The notes below the pieces were generated by a model, which saw nothing but the letters and a program-made list of their open reading frames with translations, had not been told where the DNA came from and did no database searches. A stretch of DNA of 64,000 nucleotides from positions 1 through 64,000 of the forward strand of contig JBKBHF010000012.1 in the NCBI GenBank assembly GCA_046297695.1. The letters run 5' to 3'. Shown here piece by piece: positions 27,131-35,706 of the stretch. A program made the translations under genes and the position numbers. Position 1 is the first letter of the stretch. Each line of letters opens with the position of its first letter. Origin of the DNA: Permianibacter sp046297695 (GTDB taxonomy: Bacteria > Pseudomonadota > Gammaproteobacteria > Enterobacterales > Permianibacteraceae).

Positions 27131-27493
27131 ATGAAAACCCAGCGCATCGGCATTGTCATCACCTGCCCGCCGCACGGAACTGACAGCGCCAGTCAGGCAC
27201 TGGATACCGCACTCGCCTGCGCCGCCTTCGATCAGCAGGTCACGGTGATCTTCCAGGACGACGGCGTCTGGCAACTGTTGCCGCAGCCGGTTGCCAGTCC
27301 GCTCGGCGACAAATCGCTGCTGGCACAGTTCAACCTGATGGCTTTGTATGGCGTTTCGTCAGTGCAGATTTGCAGTGACAGCTTGCGCCATGCCGGTCTC
27401 GATGCCGGGCAACTGGCGCTGTCAGGCGAGCTCAAAAGCCGCGCCGAACTCGGGGCCGAATTGGCGCAGCTCGACCAGGTTTGGGTGTACTGA
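27131..27493 (+). CDS. tusC: Sulfurtransferase complex subunit TusC
   Basis: Protein of 120 residues of the DsrF/TusC family. The conserved N-terminus (IGIVITCPPHGTDSASQALDTALA) and FQDDGVWQLLP segment are clear. It is a structural member of the TusBCD relay that passes sulfur toward MnmA. It sits between tusD and tusB in the usual order. Confidence 0.95.
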   Translation: MKTQRIGIVITCPPHGTDSASQALDTALACAAFDQQVTVIFQDDGVWQLLPQPVASPLGDKSLLAQFNLMALYGVSSVQICSDSLRHAGLDAGQLALSGELKSRAELGAELAQLDQVWVY

Positions 27494-27524
27494 CCAATGA
27501 GCCTCTCTGCATGAGCACTTTTGC

Positions 27525-27806
27525 ATGAGCACCTTGCACAGTTTGCACAAAGCCAGCGGCGAGACCTTGCGCCGGGCACTGGCCGCGCTGCAACCGGATG
27601 ACGCCCTGTTGCTGCGCGAAGACGCCGTATTGCTGGCGCGCCACGAGCTGCTGGCAAACGCGCTGCTTCCGGCCCGCTATGCCATCCAGGCCGACATCGA
27701 GGCACGTGGTCTCGGCAGCCACTTGCCGGGCTATATCCAGCCGATCAGCGAGCACGCGTTTGTCGAATTGACGCTGCTACACGATCGCGTCATTGCCTGG
27801 TCATAA
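27525..27806 (+). CDS. tusB: Sulfurtransferase complex subunit TusB
   Basis: Protein of 93 residues (E. coli 95) of the DsrH family, starting with the typical STLHSLHK segment. Upstream lies a short repeated stretch with several ATGAGC triplets (27498-27530), so nearby in-frame or out-of-frame ATGs exist; the one at 27525 directly precedes the conserved start. It is the third member of the TusBCD hexamer. Confidence 0.93.
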   Translation: MSTLHSLHKASGETLRRALAALQPDDALLLREDAVLLARHELLANALLPARYAIQADIEARGLGSHLPGYIQPISEHAFVELTLLHDRVIAWS

Positions 27807-27812
27807 GACGAC

Positions 27813-28154
27813 ATGAGCGCAGCACCGGCATTGCTCGTTGACGGTCGTCCGATCGCCACGGACAACCACGGTTATTTGCGTCAGCGCAGCGACTGGTCAC
27901 ACGCCGTTGCCGAAGCGATCGCCGCCAGCGAGGGCATCAGCCTGACGCCAGAGCACTGGCAAGTCATTGGCTACGTCCAGGCGTTCTACGATGAATATCA
28001 AAGCAGCCCGGCCATTCGACCGTTGGTGAAATACCTGGCACAGCACTGGGGGCCGGAAAAAGGCAACAGCCTGTATCTGCATACCCTTTTCAAAGAACCT
28101 GCCAAGCAGGCGACCAAAATCGCCGGGCTGCCCAAGCCGGCGCGCTGCATCTGA
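27813..28154 (+). CDS. tusE: Sulfurtransferase TusE (DsrC family)
   Basis: Protein of 113 residues. The conserved GYLRQRSDWSHAVAEAIA and YVQAFYDEYQSSPAIRPLVKYL segments identify DsrC/TusE. The penultimate residue is the conserved cysteine (ARC-I end) that takes the persulfide from TusD and delivers it to the MnmA-tRNA complex. It closes the tusDCBE operon, six bases after tusB. Confidence 0.95.
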   Translation: MSAAPALLVDGRPIATDNHGYLRQRSDWSHAVAEAIAASEGISLTPEHWQVIGYVQAFYDEYQSSPAIRPLVKYLAQHWGPEKGNSLYLHTLFKEPAKQATKIAGLPKPARCI

Positions 28155-28300
28155 GCATCTGAACGACTCCCGTGGACAAGCCGACGGTAGCAACGCCGCG
28201 CCACGTCCGTCGCATGTGCTGCGACCTGTTACCAGTGCAATTGCCAGCCCCGATCAGCGCGTGTATGGTCGGTCACCTGCACAGCAAGGACCTTCAGTCA

Positions 28301-29029
28301 ATGTCGGACGGCATGGCACTTTCTTCCTCTCTCAACTCTGCCCGCCGACGTAACGCCGTGCTCGCGCTGCTGTTGTTCGCACCCGCGCCAACGGTCGGGG
28401 TTGCCATCGCGCTTTACGGCACACCGGGGCCGCTCGGTTCGGCACTGTGGGCGTTCGCCAAACTGTGGTTTCTGCTCGGCCCGGCGCTGTGGTTTCTGCT
28501 GAAAGAACGTCAGCCCTGGTCATGGTCCCCCCTGGCTCCCGCCCAACGTCTGGCCGGGCTCAGCGCCGGTTTTGCAAGCGGTCTGCTGATGGCCGGCGGC
28601 ATCGTCGGTGGCTATTACCTGTTTGGCAAAGGCCATTTCGATCCGGCACCGATGCGCGAACTGCTGCGCACGGCCGGCCTGTCATCACCGGAGCGTTATC
28701 TGCTGATGGCGGCGTACTGGACGTTCTTCAACAGTCTGGTTGAGGAGTACGCGTTTCGTTGGTTCCTGTACCGGCAATCCGAACAGTTGGTTTCACCGCG
28801 CCATGCTGTGCTGCTCGCGGCGATCATTTTCATGCTCCATCACAGTGTGGCTCTGTCGGCCTACGTACCCTGGCACCTGAATGCACTGGCCTCGCTCGGG
28901 GTGCTGATGGCCGGCATAATCTGGAGCCTGTTGTATGCGCGTTACCGCAGCATCTGGCCGGGCTATCTCAGCCACATTCTGGCCGATCTCGCCGTGTTCG
29001 CTGTGGGTTACGATGCGCTGTTTAGATGA
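28301..29029 (+). CDS. CPBP-family intramembrane protease
   Basis: Protein of about 242 residues from the ATG at 28301, which has AAGGA ten bases upstream. The open frame extends to 28172 but that part is not convincing. Several hydrophobic helices are present. The CPBP (CAAX protease and bacteriocin-processing) motifs appear in order: EEYAFRWFLYR, then HHSVAL, then HILAD. These supply the Glu and His residues of the intramembrane active site. Its substrate is unknown. Confidence 0.85.
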   Translation: MSDGMALSSSLNSARRRNAVLALLLFAPAPTVGVAIALYGTPGPLGSALWAFAKLWFLLGPALWFLLKERQPWSWSPLAPAQRLAGLSAGFASGLLMAGGIVGGYYLFGKGHFDPAPMRELLRTAGLSSPERYLLMAAYWTFFNSLVEEYAFRWFLYRQSEQLVSPRHAVLLAAIIFMLHHSVALSAYVPWHLNALASLGVLMAGIIWSLLYARYRSIWPGYLSHILADLAVFAVGYDALFR

Positions 29030-29135
29030 AGGAAAGACCGGCAAGAAATTACGGGGCCAGGGAAACGAACATCAATACTCCGACGAGGAGTGCTACGGTT
29101 CTGACGTCAGGCAACATCAAAAAAAGGACAACAAC

Positions 29136-29732
29136 ATGAGTATGGTGGTTTTCTGCTCGGCTTTCGTCTCGGGCTTCATCCTGATGGTGCTGGAAATGCT
29201 CGGCGGTCGGATCCTTGCCCCGTGGTTTGGTGGTGACATCTATGTCTGGGGCAGCATCATCACCGTGTTCATGCTGGCGCTCAGCATCGGTTACCTGCTC
29301 GGTGGCCGTTGGTCACTGCACAATGCCAGTGTCCGTCGCTATGGCATCATCTTTGTGACGGCGGGCGCCTTGATGTTGCCGGTGGTGTATCTGTCGGAAC
29401 CGATCATGGCGGCCATCTTCGATGTCATCATCGACCCGCGTTATGGTTCGCTGGTGGCGGCGCTGGTGCTGTTTCTGGCGCCGTCCATCGTCATGGGCAT
29501 GGTCTCGCCCTACTCGATTCGCTTGCTGACCCGGTCACGCGAAACCAGCGGCCACTCGGCCGGTTTGCTGTATTTCGTCTCCACCCTGGGCAGCGCGCTC
29601 GGTACGCTGGCCACCTCGTTCTACCTGGTTGCGTTGGCCGACATGAACCAGATCCTGCTGGTGGCGATTGCCTTCATGATCGGCAATGGCCTGCTGTTGC
29701 TGGCCTTGCACAAACGGTTTCCGGTTGCATGA
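29136..29732 (+). CDS. Membrane half of a spermidine-synthase-like protein
   Basis: Protein of 198 residues from the ATG at 29136, with AAAGGA upstream. It has five or six hydrophobic helices. The N-terminal SGFILMVLEMLGGRILAPWFGG and the central GMVSPYSIRLLTRS segments match the membrane domain that in many bacteria is fused to an aminopropyltransferase-like domain. Here the two halves are separate genes; the soluble half follows 61 bp later. Transport or assembly roles have been suggested for the membrane domain in general, but none is proven. Confidence 0.85.
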   Translation: MSMVVFCSAFVSGFILMVLEMLGGRILAPWFGGDIYVWGSIITVFMLALSIGYLLGGRWSLHNASVRRYGIIFVTAGALMLPVVYLSEPIMAAIFDVIIDPRYGSLVAALVLFLAPSIVMGMVSPYSIRLLTRSRETSGHSAGLLYFVSTLGSALGTLATSFYLVALADMNQILLVAIAFMIGNGLLLLALHKRFPVA

Positions 29733-29793
29733 TGTGGTGCGTCGGCAAGCGGCTGCTGACGTTCCTGCCCTTGGTTCAACTCTGGACAAAACC

Positions 29794-30672
29794 ATGAAAA
29801 CGCTGCTTACGGTCGTTACTGCAGGATTGTTGTTTGCCAGCGCGAACGCCGATGCCAAAATCATTCACGAAGAGCGTTCGCTGTACCGCAATATTCTGAT
29901 CAGCGAGCAAAACGGCGAGCGCTGTATGCGCTTTGTTGTCCATGATAGGGCAACCCACAACCAGAGCTGCTTCTACCTCGCCAACCCACGCAAGCTGGTG
30001 TTCGATTACGCCAAAATGGTGATGGCATCGCTACTGGTGAAACCCGAGCCCAAGGACATCCTGATCGTCGGGCTCGGTGGTGGTACCCTACCGGCGATTT
30101 TCCACGAGCTGCTGCCAAATGCCACCATCACCTCGGCCGAGATCGATCCGGCGGTGGTCAAGGCCGCCAAACGCTTTTTCAATTACCGGGAAAGCGAACG
30201 GATTCAGACGGTCGTGATGGATGCCCGCGTTTACCTCAAGCGGGCACTGCGTGACGGCAAGAAGTGGGATCTGATCATTCTGGATGCGTTCAACGGTGAC
30301 TACATTCCCGAGCATCTGATGACCAAAGAGTTTTTGCAGGAAGTGCGCAGCGCACTGAATCCGGGCGGTCTGGTTGCTGCCAATACCTTCGCGACCAGCT
30401 GGCTCTATCACCATGAGTCGGTCACCTACGAGGCCGTATTTCCGCATGTCAAGATGCTCGCCAGTCCGCGCGGCAACCGCGTGCTGCTCGCTGCGCCGGA
30501 TGCGTTTTCGTTACCGGGACCGGATCTGGCAAGCCAGGAATGGCAAGCCCGACTCGATCCCTACGGGATCGACGTCAAGCAGATCCTGGCGCTGGAAAAA
30601 GCGGCCAACTGGGACAAAAGCGCGAAGGTGCTGACCGATCAGTTCGCGCCGGCCAATCTGTTGAAACACTGA
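29794..30672 (+). CDS. Spermidine-synthase-like methyltransferase-fold protein with signal peptide
   Basis: Protein of 292 residues from the ATG at 29794. The first 20 residues (LLTVVTAGLLFASANADA region) look like a cleavable signal peptide. The rest is a spermidine-synthase-like Rossmann domain: IVGLGGGTLP forms the nucleotide loop, SAEIDPAVV the acidic second strand, and LDAFNGDYIPEHLMT the active-site region. The canonical GGGDGG of true SpeE is changed to GLGGG. A cytoplasmic SAM-dependent enzyme would not normally be exported, so location and activity are open questions. Confidence 0.85.
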   Translation: MKTLLTVVTAGLLFASANADAKIIHEERSLYRNILISEQNGERCMRFVVHDRATHNQSCFYLANPRKLVFDYAKMVMASLLVKPEPKDILIVGLGGGTLPAIFHELLPNATITSAEIDPAVVKAAKRFFNYRESERIQTVVMDARVYLKRALRDGKKWDLIILDAFNGDYIPEHLMTKEFLQEVRSALNPGGLVAANTFATSWLYHHESVTYEAVFPHVKMLASPRGNRVLLAAPDAFSLPGPDLASQEWQARLDPYGIDVKQILALEKAANWDKSAKVLTDQFAPANLLKH

Positions 30673-30691
30673 TCGCCTGAATCGCTGCGAT

Positions 30692-31138
30692 TCAACCGGA
30701 TGCGGGCAGTTGCTCGCAGTGGCCATGCGTCACGACAACCGCGCTGCCTTGGTGCTGCCAGGTCGCCGTGAACTGGTGATTGGCGGCCAAGGTCAGCGTG
30801 ATCAGCATCGGCGCGTACAGTTCGGGCGAATGTTCCGGCGTGAGCTGGCCGACGATCGCAGTCTGGCCATCATCGGCGGCAACATCGGTGACCGCAAAGC
30901 GCTGCGCCTTGCCGCTGTAACAGACCGTCCACAGACAGGCGCCCAGCGCCGGCCCGTCACTGTGATAGAAAAACTGTTCGGCGTGCTGGAAGCCCTCGGT
31001 TTCACTTACGCAGCCGTCGCTGCTGCAATGGTGTTTGATGCGGCCCTGGCAACGGTATTCCGCCGCCTGAGCCACCGCGGCCAGTCCCAACACACCCAAC
31101 AAGCCGAGCCCAGCGGCGAGACAAAAGTTGGAACGCAC
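30692..31138 (-). CDS. Secreted cysteine-rich protein of unknown function
   Basis: Protein of 148 residues. The N-terminus (LAAGLGLLGVLGLAAVAQA) is a clear signal peptide, cleaved before AEYRC. The mature part has six cysteines: C30, C38, C43, C68, C73 and one near residue 142. They probably form disulfides in the periplasm. No family was recognised. The gene is convergent with the spermidine-synthase-like gene, which ends 19 bp away, and divergent from the NUDIX gene. Confidence 0.7.
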   Translation of the reverse strand: MRSNFCLAAGLGLLGVLGLAAVAQAAEYRCQGRIKHHCSSDGCVSETEGFQHAEQFFYHSDGPALGACLWTVCYSGKAQRFAVTDVAADDGQTAIVGQLTPEHSPELYAPMLITLTLAANHQFTATWQHQGSAVVVTHGHCEQLPASG

Positions 31139-31167
31139 GCATTTTTCTCCCGGTTCCGCGTCCTATC

Positions 31168-31881
31168 GTGGACTTTAACAGGGCGGTCGGCGTGCGAGAC
31201 GACGCCGTCGGCGCCAATTTCGGACATAATCGCCGCCATGACTGTCACCGCCTGCACAACCAGGGCCAGATCTTGCTCGACCGCCATCAGCTAATCCTGG
31301 GCTACCGCCGCGCCCGCGAACAAAACCCGTCCCGGCTGCAGACTGGCATACCGCCGGAGGGTCTGCGCCATGCGGCGGTGCTGGTTCCCGTATTGGATCG
31401 GCCCGAAGGTTTGCGGCTGCTGCTGACCCAACGCGCGGCCCATTTGAAACATCACGCCGGCCAGATCAGTTTCCCCGGCGGCCGGGTCGAGACCAATGAT
31501 GCCTCGCCGCTCGCCACCGCGCTGCGGGAGGCGGAAGAAGAGATCGGTCTGCGACCGAATCAGGTCGAAGTACTGGGACCGTTGCCAAGCCACATCACCA
31601 CGGTCAGCGGCTTCTACATACAACCTTATCTGGGCATCGTGCATCACTACGTGCAGGGCGAGTACGACCAGAACGAAGTGCACTCGGTCTTCGATGTCCC
31701 GCTCAACTGGGTGCTGGACCCGCATCACCACACGCCGCACAAGGTTATCTGGCAGGGCCGTGAGCGCGAATTCTATGAAATCCTGTTCGAGGAACGCCGG
31801 ATCTGGGGCGCCACCGCCGGCATGATCGTCACCCTCGCCCACCTGCTTGGCCTTACCAGCCAGCCGGCGCCGCAGTGGTAG
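31168..31881 (+). CDS. nudL: NUDIX hydrolase, CoA pyrophosphatase type
   Basis: Open frame of 237 codons from a GTG at 31168. Similarity to NudL begins near codon 35 (LLDRHQLILGYRR), so a TTG at 31273 preceded by AGGG is a possible true start, giving about 202 residues. The Nudix box is intact in the region GGRVETNDAS through REAEEEIGL. The preceding LTQRAAHLKHHAGQISFPGG matches the CoA-pyrophosphatase signature upstream of the box. Family members cleave CoA to 4'-phosphopantetheine and 3',5'-ADP. Confidence 0.88.
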   Translation: MDFNRAVGVRDDAVGANFGHNRRHDCHRLHNQGQILLDRHQLILGYRRAREQNPSRLQTGIPPEGLRHAAVLVPVLDRPEGLRLLLTQRAAHLKHHAGQISFPGGRVETNDASPLATALREAEEEIGLRPNQVEVLGPLPSHITTVSGFYIQPYLGIVHHYVQGEYDQNEVHSVFDVPLNWVLDPHHHTPHKVIWQGREREFYEILFEERRIWGATAGMIVTLAHLLGLTSQPAPQW

Positions 31882-32100
31882 AATCCGCGCCACTTTGGAT
31901 CAATCCCGGTTTCTGGCTGGATTGCTGCTTGCACGGTTTGTGTGCGTCAGTGTGACCGTTGGGTAATTTTCACCCTCAATCCGGCCTTCTCACTGCAACG
32001 GAGAAGGTTTGGCAGAGGATGGTGCGCAAGCGAACCCATCAAGCTGACGCGCCGGCATCAGCGACAGCCAAAGACCACAAAATGCTTTCGGAGTCCTGCA

Positions 32101-33477
32101 GTGGCCATCAGTGTTTTCGACATGTTTTCCATCGGTATCGGTCCGTCCAGCTCGCACACCGTGGGGCCGATGCGTGCCGCCAAGCGCTTCGTCAACCGCT
32201 TGCAGGAAAACGATCTGCTCAGCAATACGGTAAAGGTGAAGGCCGAGCTGTACGGTTCGCTCGGCGCCACCGGCAAAGGTCACGGCAGTGACAAGGCAGT
32301 GCTGCTTGGTCTGGAAGGTGAGCAGCCGGATCTGGTCGATATCGACAGCATCGAGCCGCGCCTGGAAGCGATGGCGAAAAACAAGCAACTGAATCTTGCC
32401 GGCAGCAAGTTGCTCGATTTTGATCCGGCCACTGATCTGGTGTTCTACAAGCGGCAAACGCTGCCGGCGCATCCGAACGGCATGAAGTTTTATGCCTACG
32501 ATGATGCCGACAATGAGCTTTTGCAGCGCACCTATTATTCGGTTGGTGGCGGTTTCATCGTCAGCGGCGATGTCAATCCGGATGACCCGATCGTCGAAGA
32601 CAAGACCCCGGTCAAGTACCCGTTCAGCACCGGCGCCGAGTTGCTGGCCCAGTGCAAGCAGCATGGCATCAGCATCTCGACGCTGATGCTGGAAAACGAA
32701 AAGAGCTGGCGTACGGAAAAGGAAATTCGTGATGGCCTGCTGCGGATCTGGCACACCATGGAAGCCTGCGTCAAACGCGGCTGCGAAAGAGAAGGCATTC
32801 TCCCCGGCGGCCTGAAAGTGAAGCGACGTGCACCGGCGATTTATCGCAAACTGAAAACCGAGCTCGGCACCACCAACGATCCGCTGCATGTGATGGACTG
32901 GGTCGATCTGTACGCGCTCGCCGTCAATGAAGAAAACGCCGCCGGCGGCCGGGTCGTCACCGCGCCGACCAATGGCGCCGCCGGCATCATTCCGGCCGTT
33001 GCCCATTACTACCGCACCTTCCATCCAAAAGCCGATGAAGACGGCATTGTCCGTTATCTGCTGACCGCTGCCGCGATCGGCATCCTGTACAAGATCAATG
33101 CCTCGATCTCGGGCGCCGAAGTCGGCTGTCAAGGCGAAGTCGGCGTCGCCTGCTCCATGGCAGCCGGCGCGCTGACCGAAGTGCTCGGCGGCTCGCCGGA
33201 ACAGGTCGAGAACGCCGCCGAGATCGGCATGGAGCATAACCTCGGTCTCACCTGCGACCCGGTTGGGGGCCTTGTCCAGGTGCCCTGCATCGAGCGCAAC
33301 GCCATGGCCTCGGTCAAGGCGATCAACGCCTCGCGCCTCGCGCTGCGCGGCGACGGCAGCCACAAGGTCTCGCTCGACAAGGTCATCAAGACCATGCGCC
33401 AGACCGGCGCCGACATGAACAGCAAGTACAAGGAAACCGCACGCGGCGGTTTGGCTGTCAACATCATCGAGTGCTGA
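32101..33477 (+). CDS. sdaA: L-serine ammonia-lyase, iron-sulfur type
   Basis: Protein of 458 residues from a GTG at 32101, with GGAG eight bases upstream (E. coli SdaA: 454). It deaminates L-serine to pyruvate using a [4Fe-4S] cluster. The N-terminal FDMFSIGIGPSSSHTVGPM and the cysteines in the GCQGEVGVACSMAAG and LTCDPVGGLVQVPC segments are those of single-chain SdaA. The open frame extends to 31942, but nothing upstream of 32101 resembles the family. The opposite strand holds a long shadow frame. Confidence 0.96.
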   Translation: MAISVFDMFSIGIGPSSSHTVGPMRAAKRFVNRLQENDLLSNTVKVKAELYGSLGATGKGHGSDKAVLLGLEGEQPDLVDIDSIEPRLEAMAKNKQLNLAGSKLLDFDPATDLVFYKRQTLPAHPNGMKFYAYDDADNELLQRTYYSVGGGFIVSGDVNPDDPIVEDKTPVKYPFSTGAELLAQCKQHGISISTLMLENEKSWRTEKEIRDGLLRIWHTMEACVKRGCEREGILPGGLKVKRRAPAIYRKLKTELGTTNDPLHVMDWVDLYALAVNEENAAGGRVVTAPTNGAAGIIPAVAHYYRTFHPKADEDGIVRYLLTAAAIGILYKINASISGAEVGCQGEVGVACSMAAGALTEVLGGSPEQVENAAEIGMEHNLGLTCDPVGGLVQVPCIERNAMASVKAINASRLALRGDGSHKVSLDKVIKTMRQTGADMNSKYKETARGGLAVNIIEC

Positions 33478-33483
33478 TGCCAT

Positions 33484-33513
33484 ACCGGTCCCCGCGCACC
33501 CGCGGGGACCGGT
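33484..33513 (+). terminator. Strong hairpin after sdaA
   Basis: A perfect 13-bp inverted repeat (ACCGGTCCCCGCG and its complement) around CACC, starting seven bases after the sdaA stop. No T run follows, so it could be a factor-assisted terminator or an mRNA-stabilising 3' hairpin. Confidence 0.6.
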
Positions 33514-33675
33514 GCGCCGTCGCATCAAACCATCGACAGCCTGGCAGGGCTGTTCCCCGCTCCTGCCCGCTGGCGTTTCTGCCAGAAGCTGCTTGAATTC
33601 CTGATATCCGGCCGAATTTCGCATCGCCCGCCGCGCTGCCTCGGCAGGCGCGCCAGTGACCGGATACGGAGTCCC

Positions 33676-35664
33676 ATGCCGCTTAATGAAGCCCGCTCCT
33701 TTCAGCGTCTGCGCACTGCGTTTCATCTCGGCGCGCTGCTGTTCTTTGTGGCAATCGCGCTGGCCATGCAGTACCTGCTCGGCCGCTATGCCGATGCCCG
33801 CGCGCAAACCTATCTGACCTCGTTTCAAGTCAATGCGGAATTGAAAGCCAAGCAGATGGATCTCCGCTTCCGCTTGCTCGCCGATCACGTCCACCGTTTG
33901 CGGATGATGGCCGAACAACATTTTCAGGCCGCGGATCTGCCGCCCGGTCCCGAATTGCAGGCAGAGTACCGGAACGACGAGGTCATCGGCTACGGACTGC
34001 CGGCCCCAAGCAGCACCGACGCTCGTGGCAACATCTATGCACATCAGGTGTTGGATACACCGGCGTTACGGCGCGAACGCGACGTTGCCTGGGCGCTGTT
34101 CCTGCCGATGCTGACCCAGCATCGCCTCGACGATGCCCTGCGCTGGTCCGGTATCGTGTCGTTTCACAGCGGCAACTGGGCCGCCTATCCCTATCAGAGC
34201 GTGCCGGCGTTTTTGCGCGGCGCCAACGAAACACACATTCGTCACGCGCTTTATGATCAATACAACAGTCCGTATTTTCATGCGCTGCGACAGGCCTTGC
34301 ATCAGCATCCGCTAGTGTGGCGGGCACCGTCCCTCGACCAGGCCGGCACCGGTTACATCATCTCGATCTTCGCGCCGGTATTGCAGAATGGAAACCTGCA
34401 GGCCTACGTGCTGGCGGATGTGCAACTCAGCTTCATCATGGCGCTGCTGCGCAGCGATCTGCCAAGCGGCATGCATGTTCAGATCGTCACCGACAGCGGC
34501 GATCTGATCGCCGACAGTGACGGCAGCCAACCGAGCAGCCAGCGCTCGATGGCGTTCTACCCAGCAGCGCCAGCACAGCAGACCAACACGGCATCCGAAA
34601 ATGGCTGGCAGGCCGATGCCGCGCATTACCAGTTGAAGCGGCCGTTGACCTCCGTGGTCTGGCAAATGCGGACCTTGATCGAGCGCAGCCGGATCAGCGA
34701 ACTGGTCAACGACGACATCCGGCCACTGCGCGAAGCCCGGGTGTTTTTCCTGGCAATGATCGCGTTGGTGTGGTGGCTGTTGTCGCGCTACTTCGTCACA
34801 CCGGCCTTGCAGCTGGCAGAGCTCGCAACGCTTGAGGACATCGCCCGGGAACCGAGGCTGCCACGATTCTGGCAGGCCGCCAAAACCCAGCTGCGAAAAC
34901 TGATCGTCGAACGCCGTGTTGCGCTGCGCACCCTGGAAAGCGAACGGGAAAAACTGGAACAGCAAGTGCGAGAGCGGACCCGCGAATTGCAAAACCAGAA
35001 CACCGAACTGGAAGCCTTCAACTTTGCCGTGTCGCACGATTTGCGGGCGCCGCTGCGGGCAGTCGATGGTTTCATCAGCGCGCTGAATGAGGATTACGGC
35101 GCGCAACTGGATGCCACCGGCCAACGTTTCATTGCCCGCGCCAAGGCCGGCGTCAGCCGTATGGAAGAACTGATCGAAGCGCTGCTGACGCTGTCGCAGC
35201 TGAGCCGCGTTGCCCTGCAACGGGAACGCATCAATCTCTCCGAGCTCGCCGAGAGCATCGTGCAGGAGTTGCGCGCCGCAAACCCCGACAGACAGCTCAC
35301 CGTGACCATCGAAGCGCAGATGTGGGTGGAAGCGGACCGCCGCCTGCTGCGCGCCGCGCTGGAGAATCTGTTGAGCAATGCCGTCAAATACACCAGCAAG
35401 ACGACCGACGCGCAGATCCGTGTTTATACCGAGCAACTGGCAGACGAGCGCGTCTATGTGGTGGCCGATAATGGTGCCGGCTTTGACATGCATTTTGCCG
35501 AGCGGTTGTTCACACCGTTCCAGCGCATGCATCGACAGGATGAATTTACCGGCACCGGCGTCGGTCTCTCGACCGTGCAACGGATCATTCACCGTCACGG
35601 CGGCCGCATCTGGGCCGAAGCCGCCGTAGGTCAAGGCGCGAGATTTCGCTTTACCCTGCCCTGA
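33676..35664 (+). CDS. Membrane sensor histidine kinase
   Basis: Protein of 662 residues. A membrane helix near residues 18-38 and a second near 355-375 (LAMIALVWWLLSRYFV) enclose a large periplasmic sensing region of about 310 residues. A coiled coil (ESEREKLEQQVRERTRELQNQ) leads into the HisKA domain with H454 in SHDLRAPL. The ATPase part shows N-box ENLLSNAVKY, DNGAGFD and GTGVGLSTV. No response regulator lies next to it, so it is an orphan. The ligand is unknown. The adjacent kinase-like gene at 35707 is convergent. Confidence 0.92.
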   Translation: MPLNEARSFQRLRTAFHLGALLFFVAIALAMQYLLGRYADARAQTYLTSFQVNAELKAKQMDLRFRLLADHVHRLRMMAEQHFQAADLPPGPELQAEYRNDEVIGYGLPAPSSTDARGNIYAHQVLDTPALRRERDVAWALFLPMLTQHRLDDALRWSGIVSFHSGNWAAYPYQSVPAFLRGANETHIRHALYDQYNSPYFHALRQALHQHPLVWRAPSLDQAGTGYIISIFAPVLQNGNLQAYVLADVQLSFIMALLRSDLPSGMHVQIVTDSGDLIADSDGSQPSSQRSMAFYPAAPAQQTNTASENGWQADAAHYQLKRPLTSVVWQMRTLIERSRISELVNDDIRPLREARVFFLAMIALVWWLLSRYFVTPALQLAELATLEDIAREPRLPRFWQAAKTQLRKLIVERRVALRTLESEREKLEQQVRERTRELQNQNTELEAFNFAVSHDLRAPLRAVDGFISALNEDYGAQLDATGQRFIARAKAGVSRMEELIEALLTLSQLSRVALQRERINLSELAESIVQELRAANPDRQLTVTIEAQMWVEADRRLLRAALENLLSNAVKYTSKTTDAQIRVYTEQLADERVYVVADNGAGFDMHFAERLFTPFQRMHRQDEFTGTGVGLSTVQRIIHRHGGRIWAEAAVGQGARFRFTLP

Positions 35665-35706
35665 GCGATTATCCCACAGCGAAGGCGTTTGCTTTCATCG
35701 GCACGC

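Noticed and set aside
31882..32100. Possible riboswitch before sdaA
   Set aside because: I looked for glycine-aptamer features (GGAGAG and tandem GCCGAAGG cores) and did not find them. The region holds only an ordinary leader with GGAG before a GTG start.
31990..34044. 684-codon open frame opposite sdaA and the sensor kinase start
   Set aside because: Shadow of two well-supported genes on the plus strand; composition is artificial and no domain is seen.
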